Assembly (NCBI GenBank): GCA_021401465.1
Contig: JADDMT010000072.1
Span: forward strand, 62,001 to 126,000
Reading direction: 5' to 3'
Length of the DNA stretch: 64,000 nt
From: Teratosphaeria epicoccoides
Lineage: Eukaryota; Ascomycota; Dothideomycetes; Mycosphaerellales; Teratosphaeriaceae
Made by a program: the position numbers and the translations under genes. This document shows positions 1-10,525 of the stretch, piece by piece (the stretch's first letter is position 1; each line of letters starts with the position of its first letter). Under the pieces are notes generated by a model. It was given only the letters and a program-made list of their open reading frames with translations, was not told the origin of the DNA and made no database searches.

Positions 1-1
1 T

Positions 2-3000
2 ACGGCTCTGCATGCTGACGTTGAGAAGGCGGAACGACCGCAGCCACAGTTCTATACCTGGGCGGATTTTGAGCAGGATGAGAGATTGCATGGCGCTGCT
101 GATGTGCAGGAGCCCATTCGACCCTTGATCAACCCGTCCTCGCGAGACGGAGATTCGAGGGGCCCAGTGCTTGTGCCTCCGTCTGTGCCAGAGGCCTCTA
201 TGGAGCACACAGACGCCACGAACATTCCGGCAGAGACACCTGTTGCAGACCGCACAGCGTCGCATCGTCATAGGCCCTCCGCGAAGGGCCTCGCGGCTGC
301 AGCCATGCTTGGTAGTGCCGCTGTGTACGTGGGAAGAGCTTTGGCCCGCGATAAATCCGAGGAAAGGAGCGGGGATGCGGGTCGTGACGATCGCGTCGGC
401 AATCAGTCCTACGGTCATCCATTGCCTGCGCCATTGGGTGAAGAACCGTTGCGGCGGAAGGAAGATGTGCCGACAATCGTGGAGACCACAGACAGGCCTT
501 CACTCTCTCGCTGCTCAGGCTCAATTAAGAAAGGCGAGAAGTGGAAGGAGGCAAAGGTGCAGGTCAATGAGGAGCCGAAAGCAGCCAGTCAAGACGAGGC
601 GCTGCCGGAGCCGACAGTGCAGCCGATTGGAGTCGCTGGGCCCATTGACGACTTGACGGAGCCGCGGGCTGAGGAACCCAGTCAAGGCACGAAGGACGAC
701 TTTGTGGATCACAAAGACATCACGCCCGATGTTTCGACGCGAGAAGTCCACGAGCAGCCAGACCAGAGTGCGTCATCAGCTCAAGTCCGAGCAGATGAAT
801 CTCTAAAGGCTGTTGAGGCTCCTATCGCTGACTCCACAGAAGATTCACAACGTTCCTCGTCCAAAGGTGCTCCTCCGACGGCATACCGCGTCGATCTACC
901 ATCCGTCAGTCAGCCGAGCAGCGAAGACCTAGCTGAGGAGCGCACCGAGACTTTTATAAAGCAAGAAGAACAGGCTGTGGGAAGCGTTACTTCTGATTGG
1001 CAACCGCAGCTGACAGGCAAGCAATCCAAGAAGAACAGCAAGAAGGAAAAGCTGGCTGCTTTGGTCGATACCCAAGAGCCGCAGGAGAGGATTCGGGCGC
1101 TGCAAGACCAAATGGAAGCTCGACAGATGCCCGCAACGGCTGCTGAGGACGCTCCTGGAGCGATACTGACTTCCGATGAGCGGACGGAGACTCCTCCAAC
1201 CCATGAGCCAGCTGCTGCAAATGCGGCTTGTTGCCTTGGTGACGTCTCCAACATAGTATCGACCGACGCTGTCTCGATCAAAGGTGTAGCGGAACAGAAG
1301 ATCGAGGGTCAAGAGCGCCGTGCGGCCGAAGACCTGGACAACAGTCAAAACCCGGCTTTCTCGACACTTGAAAAGCCCTCGTCCGCCGAGCATGAGCATC
1401 AGGCGTCCGAGAACGTGCCTCTCCCCGACGATTCAAATGATGGAATGGAGCTTGCGCCTTTGTCGCGCAAGCAGACAAGTGAAGCTGAAGCAGCCGATCT
1501 TCATCAAAACACTTCTTTTGGTCGAATCGTTACAGAGAAAGTCTCTCAAGCGACTGAGCCAGTGCAAGCGGGAGATGTTCCGTTACATGCTGCCAACGAC
1601 GAAGATCTTGTCGTCCCTGGCCATGGCCGTGCAGTGGACGAGGACGCTGCTGTAAGGATGTCAGCGGAAGCACATGAACTTCCATCCCCTGGTATCAATG
1701 ACAACGACCTTGCCATTCCTGCTGGACCCGCTGCGTTGCAGGATCATTCTGTGGAGACCGAGCCAATAGACGCAAGCGAAATCCCGCTGCCAGACGTCAA
1801 TGACGATGACTTGACCGTTCCTGCCAGCCAAGGTGCACTGAATGCTCCTGCAGTTGGCGAGACATCAAAGGAACCACCGCAGTCCCTTGACTCCGCCAAC
1901 CCAGAATGGCAGGTTCAAGATGACGCGATTGAGGCACGCGATCAAGATCTCGCCGCAGCCCTTGATGTATCAGACCCTACGGTTCCTGCTGATGATGATT
2001 CGCTTTGGACTGCGACCACGACAAAGTCAAAAAAGAGCAGGAAGGCGAAGAAGTCTGCGACTTTAGCGCCCCAAGTGGACGAAGAGCCTGCCGCCCAAGC
2101 TGAGGCCTCACCTGAGATCCTCACATCCACAACGCGAGCATTGGAGCCCTCCCGCGATATGTCACAATCTGTCAACGAATCAATCGACTCTATTGCGCCA
2201 TCTGCATCGAAGAAGAAGCAGAAGGGTGTTAAGAAGGTCCGAGAGGAAGTCAACAGCGAAGTAGAGCCGGCAGAGCTTGAGCTCGATGCGTCCAAGTCAG
2301 CCGACGAGCGAAGTTTTGCTGGTGAAGCTGCTCTCCTTGTGGCTGAATCGCAGCCCCAAGATGCCAGCCAGAGAGAGCCTCCAGCACAGCCGACAAAGTC
2401 AGGAATTGATTTGGGACGAACGTCCTCCAAGAAAAAGGGCAAGAAGGGCAAAAAGTCCAAGCAAGTCTCATGGGAGCCGGAGCCTGAGCCCGTTGAGGCT
2501 CATGACCAGTCGATCGAGCAGCTGAATCTGGTTCCAGACCAGCGGGATGAGGCCAGTGAGATCCCAGAGCCGCAACTCAAACGTCCTCAAACGGCTATCA
2601 CATCAGACCCGAAAGAAGAAGATCCTGCGGAGGGGCCGAGCGACGAGTTGAATGCTGAAGGCAATGTCACAAGCGGGTTCGGTCAAGCAAGCCAGCAAGC
2701 CGAGGAACCGCGGGCTATTCCGAGCAAGAAGAAGGGCAAGAAAGGCAAAAAGAGCAAGCAGGTCATAGCTTGGGATTTGCTCGAGCCGGAACCGGAACAG
2801 GATCAGTTGACTGGCCCAGCTTTGGAATCCTCGGAGTTCCCCTGTGATGAAAAGGCAGCTGATGAGCCGGATTCTGACTTGCTGGACGACGGAAAGAAGA
2901 GCTCGCTTGATGAGCAAATTGTCGATCCAACCCTGGCTGCCCAGAAATCACAGATTGCAGAGAGCCAGTCTAAGCAGACGTCGTCCGGGTTGCAGACCAC

Positions 3001-6000
3001 CCTTTCGAGCAATGAGCCAGTTGACATGCGGCTGGAAGAAGCTGAGGCGATGGACGCAGACCCGCAGCAGCTCGATAGATTGGAGCCGACGCAGCCAGTC
3101 GACAATTCTTCGAAGGAGCATCATTCTACTGACGATGTTCAAACTGAAGATCTCTGGGCTGACGCGCCGACGAAGAAGAAGGGCAAGAAAGGCACAGAGG
3201 CCAAGACTGTGGAGACTGGTTCTGGTGTCGACATCGTGGAACAGCCAACCGATGACCCAGCAACGGCCGTACCTGTGTCTGCAAGCAAACTCGTGGCCTC
3301 TAGACACGTCGAAGAGATCGTCCCGAAGGTGGACACTGTGGAGGGCCTTCAAGACGGCCTGCAAGAGACAGTCGGCAGAACTTTACAAGGGTCGGACCAG
3401 CTGGCCGAGGCAGACGGCGAAGTCTGGGATGTCCAAACAAGCGAGAAGAAAGGTAAGAAAGGCAAGAAAGCTCAGCAAGCAGTTGGGCTCCAGGAGGAGT
3501 ACCACCCAACCACTGCAGTACAACGGGCACTTGCTAAGAGTGTCGAGTCTGAGGATGCAAGCATGATAAATAAGTCCTCTCAAGACACGCCAATTTCGAA
3601 CTCTCAGCCTGATGACATTTCCACGCAACCGGAGCTGGAAGCTGTTCTACCGAGCGAGCCAGACGTTTTCGCCAAGACCGAAGAACCAGCCGATGATGTC
3701 TGGGCCGACACCTCGTCCAAGAACAGGAAGGGCAAAGAGGACAAGAGATCTAGCGTTGTTCCTGTCTCCCAGGAGCAAACTGCAGACGCTGAACTGGACC
3801 CATCTGCAGACGAAGGTGCGAAGGGAGCCCAGCCTTCCACGAGCGAAGAGCTCAAGTCAGGCCTCGAGCATCCGTATTCTCCTATGGTCGAGCAGAACCC
3901 TGAGTCAGCATGCAATGTCACAAAGGGGATTGAGCCTTGGATCTCTGAAAATAGTGCGCGCCTACCGGGAAATCGAGATTCAGCATTTGACAGTCTCGAT
4001 CCTGGCAAGCTTTCAGAAGAGCAAAATAGGGATGCTGGGTTCGCCATTGCTGACAAAGCGCTCGTTGAAAAGCCTCGTGAGCTTGGGCAGGATCAAACGG
4101 AAGCTGCAGCTGAGGAAGACACCGACGTGCATACTACTATGCCTCCCACTGTTGAGCCGACCACCGTATCAAGCGGCCTAGATGCCGAGACCACTACCGC
4201 TGAACAGCGAGCGGCAACAGACCTTGCGGGACCGGCAGATCAGGACTTGAGTGGCTTCGCTGTTGCTAGCAAAAAGAAAAAGAAGAAAGGCAAGAAAGGT
4301 CAGGTGACTGAGAAAGCTGTGGGCTCCGGAGCCACGACTCCTGTCATCGAACGTACGGAAACCGTGTCCGTTTCTGATGCGCTGGGTGAGGACGGCGAGA
4401 CCGCTCACGTCCCGGAAGCGCTTGAGCGCGAGCCGCAGGTTCAGTCCGAGGAGCTGACTCAGCCAGAGGCACGACTTGAGCTTGAGCCGCAAGATGATTT
4501 GACATCAATCTATTCGTCGACTGGCAAGAAGAAGAAGAAGAAGGGCAAGAAAGGGAAGCAGTCACTAATGGAAGATGAGTCAAGTCCAACCAAGGAGACC
4601 ACGGGCACAACGCAAATCGACGAGCTTCAGGATGTTGGTCAAGCTGCCGAGCCTGCCGGGCCACCGTCAGAAGGTTTATGGTCTGAGCAACCCAGTGGGA
4701 AGAAGGGCAAGAAAGTCAAGAAAGTGAAGCAGACTTTGAATTGGACGGAGCTAAATACACAGCCAGGCATGTTTGAGAACGCTGAGCTTGCTACAGGCAA
4801 TGAGCATGCAGAGTCTGGTATCGTTAACACAAATGAGCCATTCATGGTCCAATTGGCCAGTCGAGTCCCTCTCCCAGAAGCCGACGACTCCGATCTTGCA
4901 GATGAAGGGAGAACATCATCACACACACAGCCTGCGGTCGACCCATCGCCTGTGACACATGAAGCGAAGGCCGTGGAACCAACGACATTGCATAAAGGAT
5001 CGGCAAGCCAAGACGAGATGCAGGATGCGCCAAACAGTGGAAATCCCCAAGCAGCGGGGCAAGCTGAATTTCAAGTGCCATCCAACGATCAAGACCTGGC
5101 CGGAGAGTCCGAGCCTGAAGACAGCGCCGCCACACAAAGCCGAAGAAAGGCCAAGAAGAAGGGCAAGAAGGGCACTTTGCCCTCGGGTGACTCTTTTGCA
5201 GAGCAGGTAAAGGAAAGTGCTTCGCTGCCAGACCTTGTCGAGCCTGATCAGAGTGAGTCACAGCGGGGTGACCAGACTAGCAAGGACATTCCAAACGAAG
5301 GGCTTGCCGCTGCAGTGCTCGTGCCAGCAGCTGTCTCCGGGGCTGTTCATGCCCATCAAGCAGAGGAGGCAGCCGACGATGGGCAAGCAGAAATATCTTC
5401 GCCTCGAACCCAGCAGCAGGAAAGCGTCCCAGAAGTGCTTGGTACAGCTGATCAGGCGAAAGAGCTCGGTCAAGAACCCGACATTTCTGAGCCTGCACAC
5501 CGTAGCGGTGGTGAAGAAACCGCTCGAGAGAGAAATGTGCTCGGTGAAGCGAACGGCAATGACACCAACAACGCTCAGCATGACGCCATCACTCATGACA
5601 CAGATGACCATGTTCAGGCTGAGATCATTCTCGAGCGAGCTGGAGACCGAACACCAATAGAGGTTCATGGCGAGCCTGCCATCGAAACAGTACTGGATCC
5701 GCAAGAGGCGGCGCCTGAGGACGACTGGGCCGAGCTCTCGACCGGAAAGTCGCAGAAGGACAGGAAGAAGGCCACGAAAAGCGGCGCTGCAGCAGATTTC
5801 ACCCAAGAGTCCATCGAGCCTGGCAATACAAGCGATCCACTGGCGGCTGCCGATTCTGAACCTCACGTTTCAACCGAGTTACGTGCCATTGCGGTCAAGG
5901 AAGGCACCCGCGATGAACCGAATGTCGACCCAAATGTTGACGATGCTATCCTGGCGTCTCAAGAACAGGTTGACAATCTCCGTGCTGGTCTCGACCCTGT

Positions 6001-9000
6001 TTCGCATAAAATCGCTGCTCCCGTCGATGACGAGTGGTCAACTCTGCCGATCAAGAAATCCAAAAAGGGAAAGCGAAAGGCTGACAAAGCTGCTTTGGGG
6101 TCGCGCACTGATAATCGGGCTGTTGCCAAAAAAGCGGCTGATACGGAAATTGTACAGCCCGAAGCCAGTCTTGAGGTCCCTGACGAGGACCGGACGCTTG
6201 AGCAACCCATGCCAGAAGCAGAATTTGCCAAGGAATCCTCTAACGTAGCAGATCATGATCTTCTCGCGACAGCACCAATCAAGAAGTCGAAGAAAGAGAA
6301 GCGCAAGGCAAAGAAGAGCAGTCAAAGCACATCATCAGTGCCCGCAGATATGGACGCTATTAGTACCGAGGCGGAACAGATGGTAGTGGGCTCCTCTTCA
6401 TCCGGCCAGCCAGACCAATCAGACAATGCTACCGGTGGACACGGGGATTTCGACTCTGACGAGGCACTACATGCCGACGAAGCACCAGCGGCCGAAGCTG
6501 CATCAGATAGGCCAGCAGACGGACACGGTCAAACCACGACCACTGCTCCAAGTGGTCACGACATTGACTTCGCAGCGACGCTAGCAGCAGGCTTAGCAGA
6601 CTCTGGCTTCGATCCTGATCTCGTGGTGAACGACCCTGCATTTCACCGGAGAGCATCTCCGCCAGGGCAGATCGTAGAGGCGGATCCAGATGAAGTGTTC
6701 GAGACAACGACGAAGCGAAGCGGCAAGAAGTCCAATATCTCTACACGTAAGATCGGATTCGAAACTGAAGAAAGCGTCGACGCATTGACAGCCGCCGATT
6801 CGGGGCGAGATCGAAAGGGCTCGGGAGAGGTTGATGGTCACACAGACCTCAATGCCGCGATTACGCAGAGCCTACAGGGCTTCGGATTTGATCCAGCTTT
6901 GTTAGATCGGGCGCTGGACCCCACCAAGCAGGGCTCCTCTCTGAACGAAGTTGCAGACAATGATACGGGCTTTCTGCCGCCGGTGTCCAAGAAGAAAAAG
7001 AAGAAGCCACAGAAGCCATCGCAAGATGATGAGCAGCAGTCGTCTTTAGCAGAACCTTTACAAAAGCTGGGCCCCGTTGAGGCTTCGAATGATCGCCCTC
7101 CACAAACCGCGCCTTCCAACGATGAGCAATCGACGCCTAACGACAAAGCTGATACGCCACTCCCGGCCGAGACCAGCATCCTCACGTCAGACGATCGCGA
7201 GATGGACGTCGACGAGATGGATAAGGCATACAGCGCATACAGGAGACGTGAAAAGCGGAAGAAGAAGAAACAGAATGCCAACCAAGCCGAAACCCTTGGC
7301 GAGCAGAGCACCGTAAAGTCATTGTCGCGGTCTGTACAGCGTCCGGATGACGGAATGAGCTTGGAAGAGGAAGATCGTCAAGTTCTGGCAACTGCAAGTC
7401 AGGAAGCAGCGCGCGATGAGCCATCTTTGACGGATCGACCACAGTCGGCAACAGCTTCAGAGCAACTTCACAGCCAAACGATTCCGACCACGAGCCGCGT
7501 GCAAAGCGTGTTCCCCGACCTGGCTCGAATCAAACGGCGGCAAATGTCCGGATCTGATGGAGGCAAACCGTTCGAATCTATGCACACAGGCGAACGAGTT
7601 CTGCCGCGAGAAGCAGACAACGACAAGCAACAGTCTACGACAGAGACTGCGACTCGCCAAGAGCTCCCCGCAGCTCAGAACAGCCTCCTCGCACTCGGTG
7701 CAGGAATAGCTGCAGCAGGTCTCGTAGCAACACGACAAATTCACGCTGAACAGCCTAGCAAAAATGACACTCACTCGCAGCAGCATCTGCCGAGTACAAG
7801 CAATCAATGGTCCTTCGGTGCTCTTGACAATATGGATCAATTGACAGCCAGGGATGAGCCTGAGATCGCGCGGGACAGTGGATATCAAGAGCCAGATATG
7901 CCAAGCCCGCACGCTCTTCAGCGCTCTGCTTCCAAAGACAGCCTGCACCGTCGCAGATCTGGGGACTCGTTGTACATCGACACCGGAGGAGCCAGTTCTG
8001 CGTGGACCCTGCATACTCCGAAGAAGCGCACAGCAGAAGCTGAGAACGCCGATTTGCCGCTCACAAGGACATTGAGCCGCGAAACGCCCTTGGAGCCCAC
8101 AACGAAAGATCGTGCATCCTATCTCTTTCAATCACCACCCGTCAGTTCTGACGCCACTCGAAAGAGCTCTTCCATCAGTACAACACCGCGGTCGATGCTT
8201 GGAACGCCGGAAATGTCAAGCCCACGGCATGATCGATCCTCCTTCTCGCCGCCACTTGTAGGCTCTCTCAGCCCACGAATGCCGCTCGATCCTATCATCG
8301 AAGAGCACGGCGGTAAAAGGCACAAGGCAAGCTCGGACGTTGGTGGTCCAGAGAGCGTCAAGGCCATCAGACGGACAGAAACCCCACAGGCAATGCGCAC
8401 GTCTACGGAAGAGAAGAGAATGGAGGGTCTGAAGCAGACGTCGAGGTTCGCCCATCCAATGACACTGCCTGGCGCCTCGCCAGCATCCGCCGGCCCACCG
8501 TCCGCCGATCAGCAAGCGTCTCAGTCCATGGCATGGCCTGCAGTGAATGGGGATTCTTGGACAGCCAGCAACAGCGATCGGTCGCCCAGGCAACGACCGG
8601 TAAAAGTAATCGAGCGATCGGAAGCCCGGTCGCCGAGCGTCGTGAGCAATCAGTCAGTGACGACTACGAGACAGCAGCTGAAATCGCCTGAGGGTATGCG
8701 TCCCTTCTCGAGAGCAAGCAATCGCAGCTCAACTCCGACTCTCCGTCGTGTAGACCGAAGCCAGTCAAGTGACCTTCGGGCCGCGTCCCGGCGGGGCGAC
8801 GCGGGATCAGCCGTTGGCGTCGCGTCACCGAAAACAATTCCATTCGAGCCGCCTCCAACTCCACCACTACAAGATGAAGATGTTATAGCGGGCGCAGCTG
8901 CGGGTGCAGCAACGATGTCTGATATTTTCGTACGTCACCCGTACTCTGCGACTCCAAATTGCGCTGACTGTGCCTTGCAGCAGGGCTACGGCGATGCACG

Positions 9001-10525
9001 CGAGTTGCCAGCCTCCCCTACCAGGCCGCCCAGTGCGCGCAAACGTCAGAGCATGCACATTGTTGACCTTGAGAATAGACTTGATCAGCTGACCGCCGAG
9101 AATCGCGCCCTCCAAGAGGCAAAGTCGGGTGTCCCCCCAGGCAGTCATGGTAATCAAGTATTGCAAGAAGCGCTCAAAACGCGCGACTTGCAGCTTCAGG
9201 AAAAGGATGTCGAGATTAGTCGCATCAAAGCAATGCTGCAGCCGATGCAGGAGGAGATCGAGCGGCTGGCTGATGTTAATGGTGGGCTGACCGAAGCCAA
9301 CCGCAACCTGGTCGACGACACCAATGGCCGATACGCCACTCTCCAGCAGGAACATGCTCACGCACACGAACAATGGCAGAACTCCAGCCGCGAGCTCGAA
9401 AACGTGAGACAAGAGTATAACAAGCTCACGTCAGGTATGCGAGCTGCCGTCGAGGCTCACGTGGCCACAGCTTTGGCCGACAAGAATGCGGAGATTTTGC
9501 GTCTGCGCGAGGAGCTTGACATCGCGACTGAGCAGATCCGAGCCCTGCAGAAACAAATTCAGGCATCGAAGAAGAGCGACTACTTGACCGTGCGCGATGA
9601 AGACTACTTTGATGGCGCCTGCCAAAAGCTCTGCCAGCACGTCCAGCAATGGGTGCTTCGCTTCTCCAAGCTTTCGGACAATCGCATGTGTCGGCTGTCA
9701 ACAGATGTGAAGGACGACAAACTTGAAGCGCGCCTTGACAACGCTGTTCTGGACGGCTCCGATGTCGACAAGCTGCTTGTCGACCGGGTCCGCAGGAGAG
9801 ACGTCTTCATGTCTGTAGTCATGACTATGGTCTGGGAGTACATCTTCACCAGGTACCTCTTCGGCATGGATCGTGAACAGCGTCAGAAGCTCAAGGCGTT
9901 GGAGAAAATACTGGCAGAAGTGGGACCGCCGAGAGCAGTGGCGCAGTGGCGTGCTACAACCCTGACACTGCTCTCCAAACGGCCAGACTTCAGCGGGCAG
10001 TGTACGCTCGACACTGAAGCCGTCGCTCATGAGATCTTTGGCCTGCTGTGCTCGCTGCTTCCGCCGCCATCCAGCGCAGAACAGCAATTGGCTGCGTCTC
10101 TGCAAAAGGTCATTGGTGTAGCTGTGGACTTGTCCATTGAGATGCGCACCCAGCGCGCCGAGTACATTATGCTTCCGCCTTTGCAGCCCGAGTACGACAC
10201 CAACGGCGACTTGGTTCGCCAAGTCCACTTCAATGCTTCGCTCATGAATGAGCGATCAGGCATGTTTAGCTCCAATGAGGAGCTCGAGCAAGACAGATCT
10301 GTTGTCAAGATTGTTTTGTTCCCATTGGTGGTGAAGAAAGGCGATGAGTTCGGTGAGGGCGAGGATGAGATTGTGGTGTGTCCCGCCCAAGTTTTAGTCC
10401 AGAACGACCACGGGAAAGGGAAGAAGGTGGTCAGAGTCATGAGTGGGGCAATGGAGATCGACGACCCAAGAGGTAGTCGACAGAGCTTGATCAGTGCGAG
10501 ACCTGGAAGCTCAATAGCGTACTGA
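2..10525 (+). CDS. Involucrin-repeat-like giant protein, 5' incomplete
   Basis: The frame is open to the left window edge, so the true start lies upstream; about 3,490 residues are present after removing one intron (8930-8980). It is a low-complexity acidic protein with about 18 lysine clusters of the type KKKGKKGKKSKQ, spaced through the first 7.3 kb. Many clusters follow an acidic stretch with a lone Trp (for example DLWADAPTKKKGKKG). Two related short motifs containing GFDPDL and GFDPAL lie near 6600 and 6890. A Ser/Pro-rich stretch follows, then a conserved-looking block with SPTRPPSARKRQSM, a long coiled coil (about 9050-9570) and a mostly helical C-terminal region. This layout matches proteins annotated as involucrin repeat protein in Aspergillus and relatives (family recalled, not searched). 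The function is unknown; a scaffold or septal role would be a guess. Stop TGA at 10523-10525. Confidence 0.8.
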   Translation, partial: TALHADVEKAERPQPQFYTWADFEQDERLHGAADVQEPIRPLINPSSRDGDSRGPVLVPPSVPEASMEHTDATNIPAETPVADRTASHRHRPSAKGLAAAAMLGSAAVYVGRALARDKSEERSGDAGRDDRVGNQSYGHPLPAPLGEEPLRRKEDVPTIVETTDRPSLSRCSGSIKKGEKWKEAKVQVNEEPKAASQDEALPEPTVQPIGVAGPIDDLTEPRAEEPSQGTKDDFVDHKDITPDVSTREVHEQPDQSASSAQVRADESLKAVEAPIADSTEDSQRSSSKGAPPTAYRVDLPSVSQPSSEDLAEERTETFIKQEEQAVGSVTSDWQPQLTGKQSKKNSKKEKLAALVDTQEPQERIRALQDQMEARQMPATAAEDAPGAILTSDERTETPPTHEPAAANAACCLGDVSNIVSTDAVSIKGVAEQKIEGQERRAAEDLDNSQNPAFSTLEKPSSAEHEHQASENVPLPDDSNDGMELAPLSRKQTSEAEAADLHQNTSFGRIVTEKVSQATEPVQAGDVPLHAANDEDLVVPGHGRAVDEDAAVRMSAEAHELPSPGINDNDLAIPAGPAALQDHSVETEPIDASEIPLPDVNDDDLTVPASQGALNAPAVGETSKEPPQSLDSANPEWQVQDDAIEARDQDLAAALDVSDPTVPADDDSLWTATTTKSKKSRKAKKSATLAPQVDEEPAAQAEASPEILTSTTRALEPSRDMSQSVNESIDSIAPSASKKKQKGVKKVREEVNSEVEPAELELDASKSADERSFAGEAALLVAESQPQDASQREPPAQPTKSGIDLGRTSSKKKGKKGKKSKQVSWEPEPEPVEAHDQSIEQLNLVPDQRDEASEIPEPQLKRPQTAITSDPKEEDPAEGPSDELNAEGNVTSGFGQASQQAEEPRAIPSKKKGKKGKKSKQVIAWDLLEPEPEQDQLTGPALESSEFPCDEKAADEPDSDLLDDGKKSSLDEQIVDPTLAAQKSQIAESQSKQTSSGLQTTLSSNEPVDMRLEEAEAMDADPQQLDRLEPTQPVDNSSKEHHSTDDVQTEDLWADAPTKKKGKKGTEAKTVETGSGVDIVEQPTDDPATAVPVSASKLVASRHVEEIVPKVDTVEGLQDGLQETVGRTLQGSDQLAEADGEVWDVQTSEKKGKKGKKAQQAVGLQEEYHPTTAVQRALAKSVESEDASMINKSSQDTPISNSQPDDISTQPELEAVLPSEPDVFAKTEEPADDVWADTSSKNRKGKEDKRSSVVPVSQEQTADAELDPSADEGAKGAQPSTSEELKSGLEHPYSPMVEQNPESACNVTKGIEPWISENSARLPGNRDSAFDSLDPGKLSEEQNRDAGFAIADKALVEKPRELGQDQTEAAAEEDTDVHTTMPPTVEPTTVSSGLDAETTTAEQRAATDLAGPADQDLSGFAVASKKKKKKGKKGQVTEKAVGSGATTPVIERTETVSVSDALGEDGETAHVPEALEREPQVQSEELTQPEARLELEPQDDLTSIYSSTGKKKKKKGKKGKQSLMEDESSPTKETTGTTQIDELQDVGQAAEPAGPPSEGLWSEQPSGKKGKKVKKVKQTLNWTELNTQPGMFENAELATGNEHAESGIVNTNEPFMVQLASRVPLPEADDSDLADEGRTSSHTQPAVDPSPVTHEAKAVEPTTLHKGSASQDEMQDAPNSGNPQAAGQAEFQVPSNDQDLAGESEPEDSAATQSRRKAKKKGKKGTLPSGDSFAEQVKESASLPDLVEPDQSESQRGDQTSKDIPNEGLAAAVLVPAAVSGAVHAHQAEEAADDGQAEISSPRTQQQESVPEVLGTADQAKELGQEPDISEPAHRSGGEETARERNVLGEANGNDTNNAQHDAITHDTDDHVQAEIILERAGDRTPIEVHGEPAIETVLDPQEAAPEDDWAELSTGKSQKDRKKATKSGAAADFTQESIEPGNTSDPLAAADSEPHVSTELRAIAVKEGTRDEPNVDPNVDDAILASQEQVDNLRAGLDPVSHKIAAPVDDEWSTLPIKKSKKGKRKADKAALGSRTDNRAVAKKAADTEIVQPEASLEVPDEDRTLEQPMPEAEFAKESSNVADHDLLATAPIKKSKKEKRKAKKSSQSTSSVPADMDAISTEAEQMVVGSSSSGQPDQSDNATGGHGDFDSDEALHADEAPAAEAASDRPADGHGQTTTTAPSGHDIDFAATLAAGLADSGFDPDLVVNDPAFHRRASPPGQIVEADPDEVFETTTKRSGKKSNISTRKIGFETEESVDALTAADSGRDRKGSGEVDGHTDLNAAITQSLQGFGFDPALLDRALDPTKQGSSLNEVADNDTGFLPPVSKKKKKKPQKPSQDDEQQSSLAEPLQKLGPVEASNDRPPQTAPSNDEQSTPNDKADTPLPAETSILTSDDREMDVDEMDKAYSAYRRREKRKKKKQNANQAETLGEQSTVKSLSRSVQRPDDGMSLEEEDRQVLATASQEAARDEPSLTDRPQSATASEQLHSQTIPTTSRVQSVFPDLARIKRRQMSGSDGGKPFESMHTGERVLPREADNDKQQSTTETATRQELPAAQNSLLALGAGIAAAGLVATRQIHAEQPSKNDTHSQQHLPSTSNQWSFGALDNMDQLTARDEPEIARDSGYQEPDMPSPHALQRSASKDSLHRRRSGDSLYIDTGGASSAWTLHTPKKRTAEAENADLPLTRTLSRETPLEPTTKDRASYLFQSPPVSSDATRKSSSISTTPRSMLGTPEMSSPRHDRSSFSPPLVGSLSPRMPLDPIIEEHGGKRHKASSDVGGPESVKAIRRTETPQAMRTSTEEKRMEGLKQTSRFAHPMTLPGASPASAGPPSADQQASQSMAWPAVNGDSWTASNSDRSPRQRPVKVIERSEARSPSVVSNQSVTTTRQQLKSPEGMRPFSRASNRSSTPTLRRVDRSQSSDLRAASRRGDAGSAVGVASPKTIPFEPPPTPPLQDEDVIAGAAAGAATMSDIFVRHPYSATPNCADCALQQGYGDARELPASPTRPPSARKRQSMHIVDLENRLDQLTAENRALQEAKSGVPPGSHGNQVLQEALKTRDLQLQEKDVEISRIKAMLQPMQEEIERLADVNGGLTEANRNLVDDTNGRYATLQQEHAHAHEQWQNSSRELENVRQEYNKLTSGMRAAVEAHVATALADKNAEILRLREELDIATEQIRALQKQIQASKKSDYLTVRDEDYFDGACQKLCQHVQQWVLRFSKLSDNRMCRLSTDVKDDKLEARLDNAVLDGSDVDKLLVDRVRRRDVFMSVVMTMVWEYIFTRYLFGMDREQRQKLKALEKILAEVGPPRAVAQWRATTLTLLSKRPDFSGQCTLDTEAVAHEIFGLLCSLLPPPSSAEQQLAASLQKVIGVAVDLSIEMRTQRAEYIMLPPLQPEYDTNGDLVRQVHFNASLMNERSGMFSSNEELEQDRSVVKIVLFPLVVKKGDEFGEGEDEIVVCPAQVLVQNDHGKGKKVVRVMSGAMEIDDPRGSRQSLISARPGSSIAY
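8930..8980 (+). other. In-frame, stop-free 51-bp intron in the giant protein gene
   Basis: The stretch starts GTACGT, has GCTGAC as a branch site and ends TTGCAG. It is 51 bp, so reading through adds 17 residues without a stop. Removing it joins MSDIF to QGYGDARELP, which resembles the short MSDVYEGWGD-type block I recall just before the SPTRPPS motif in homologues. Confidence 0.75.

Noticed and set aside
5258..5866. 202-codon ORF on the minus strand
   Set aside because: Shadow of the giant repeat protein; composition follows from the complement of its codons.
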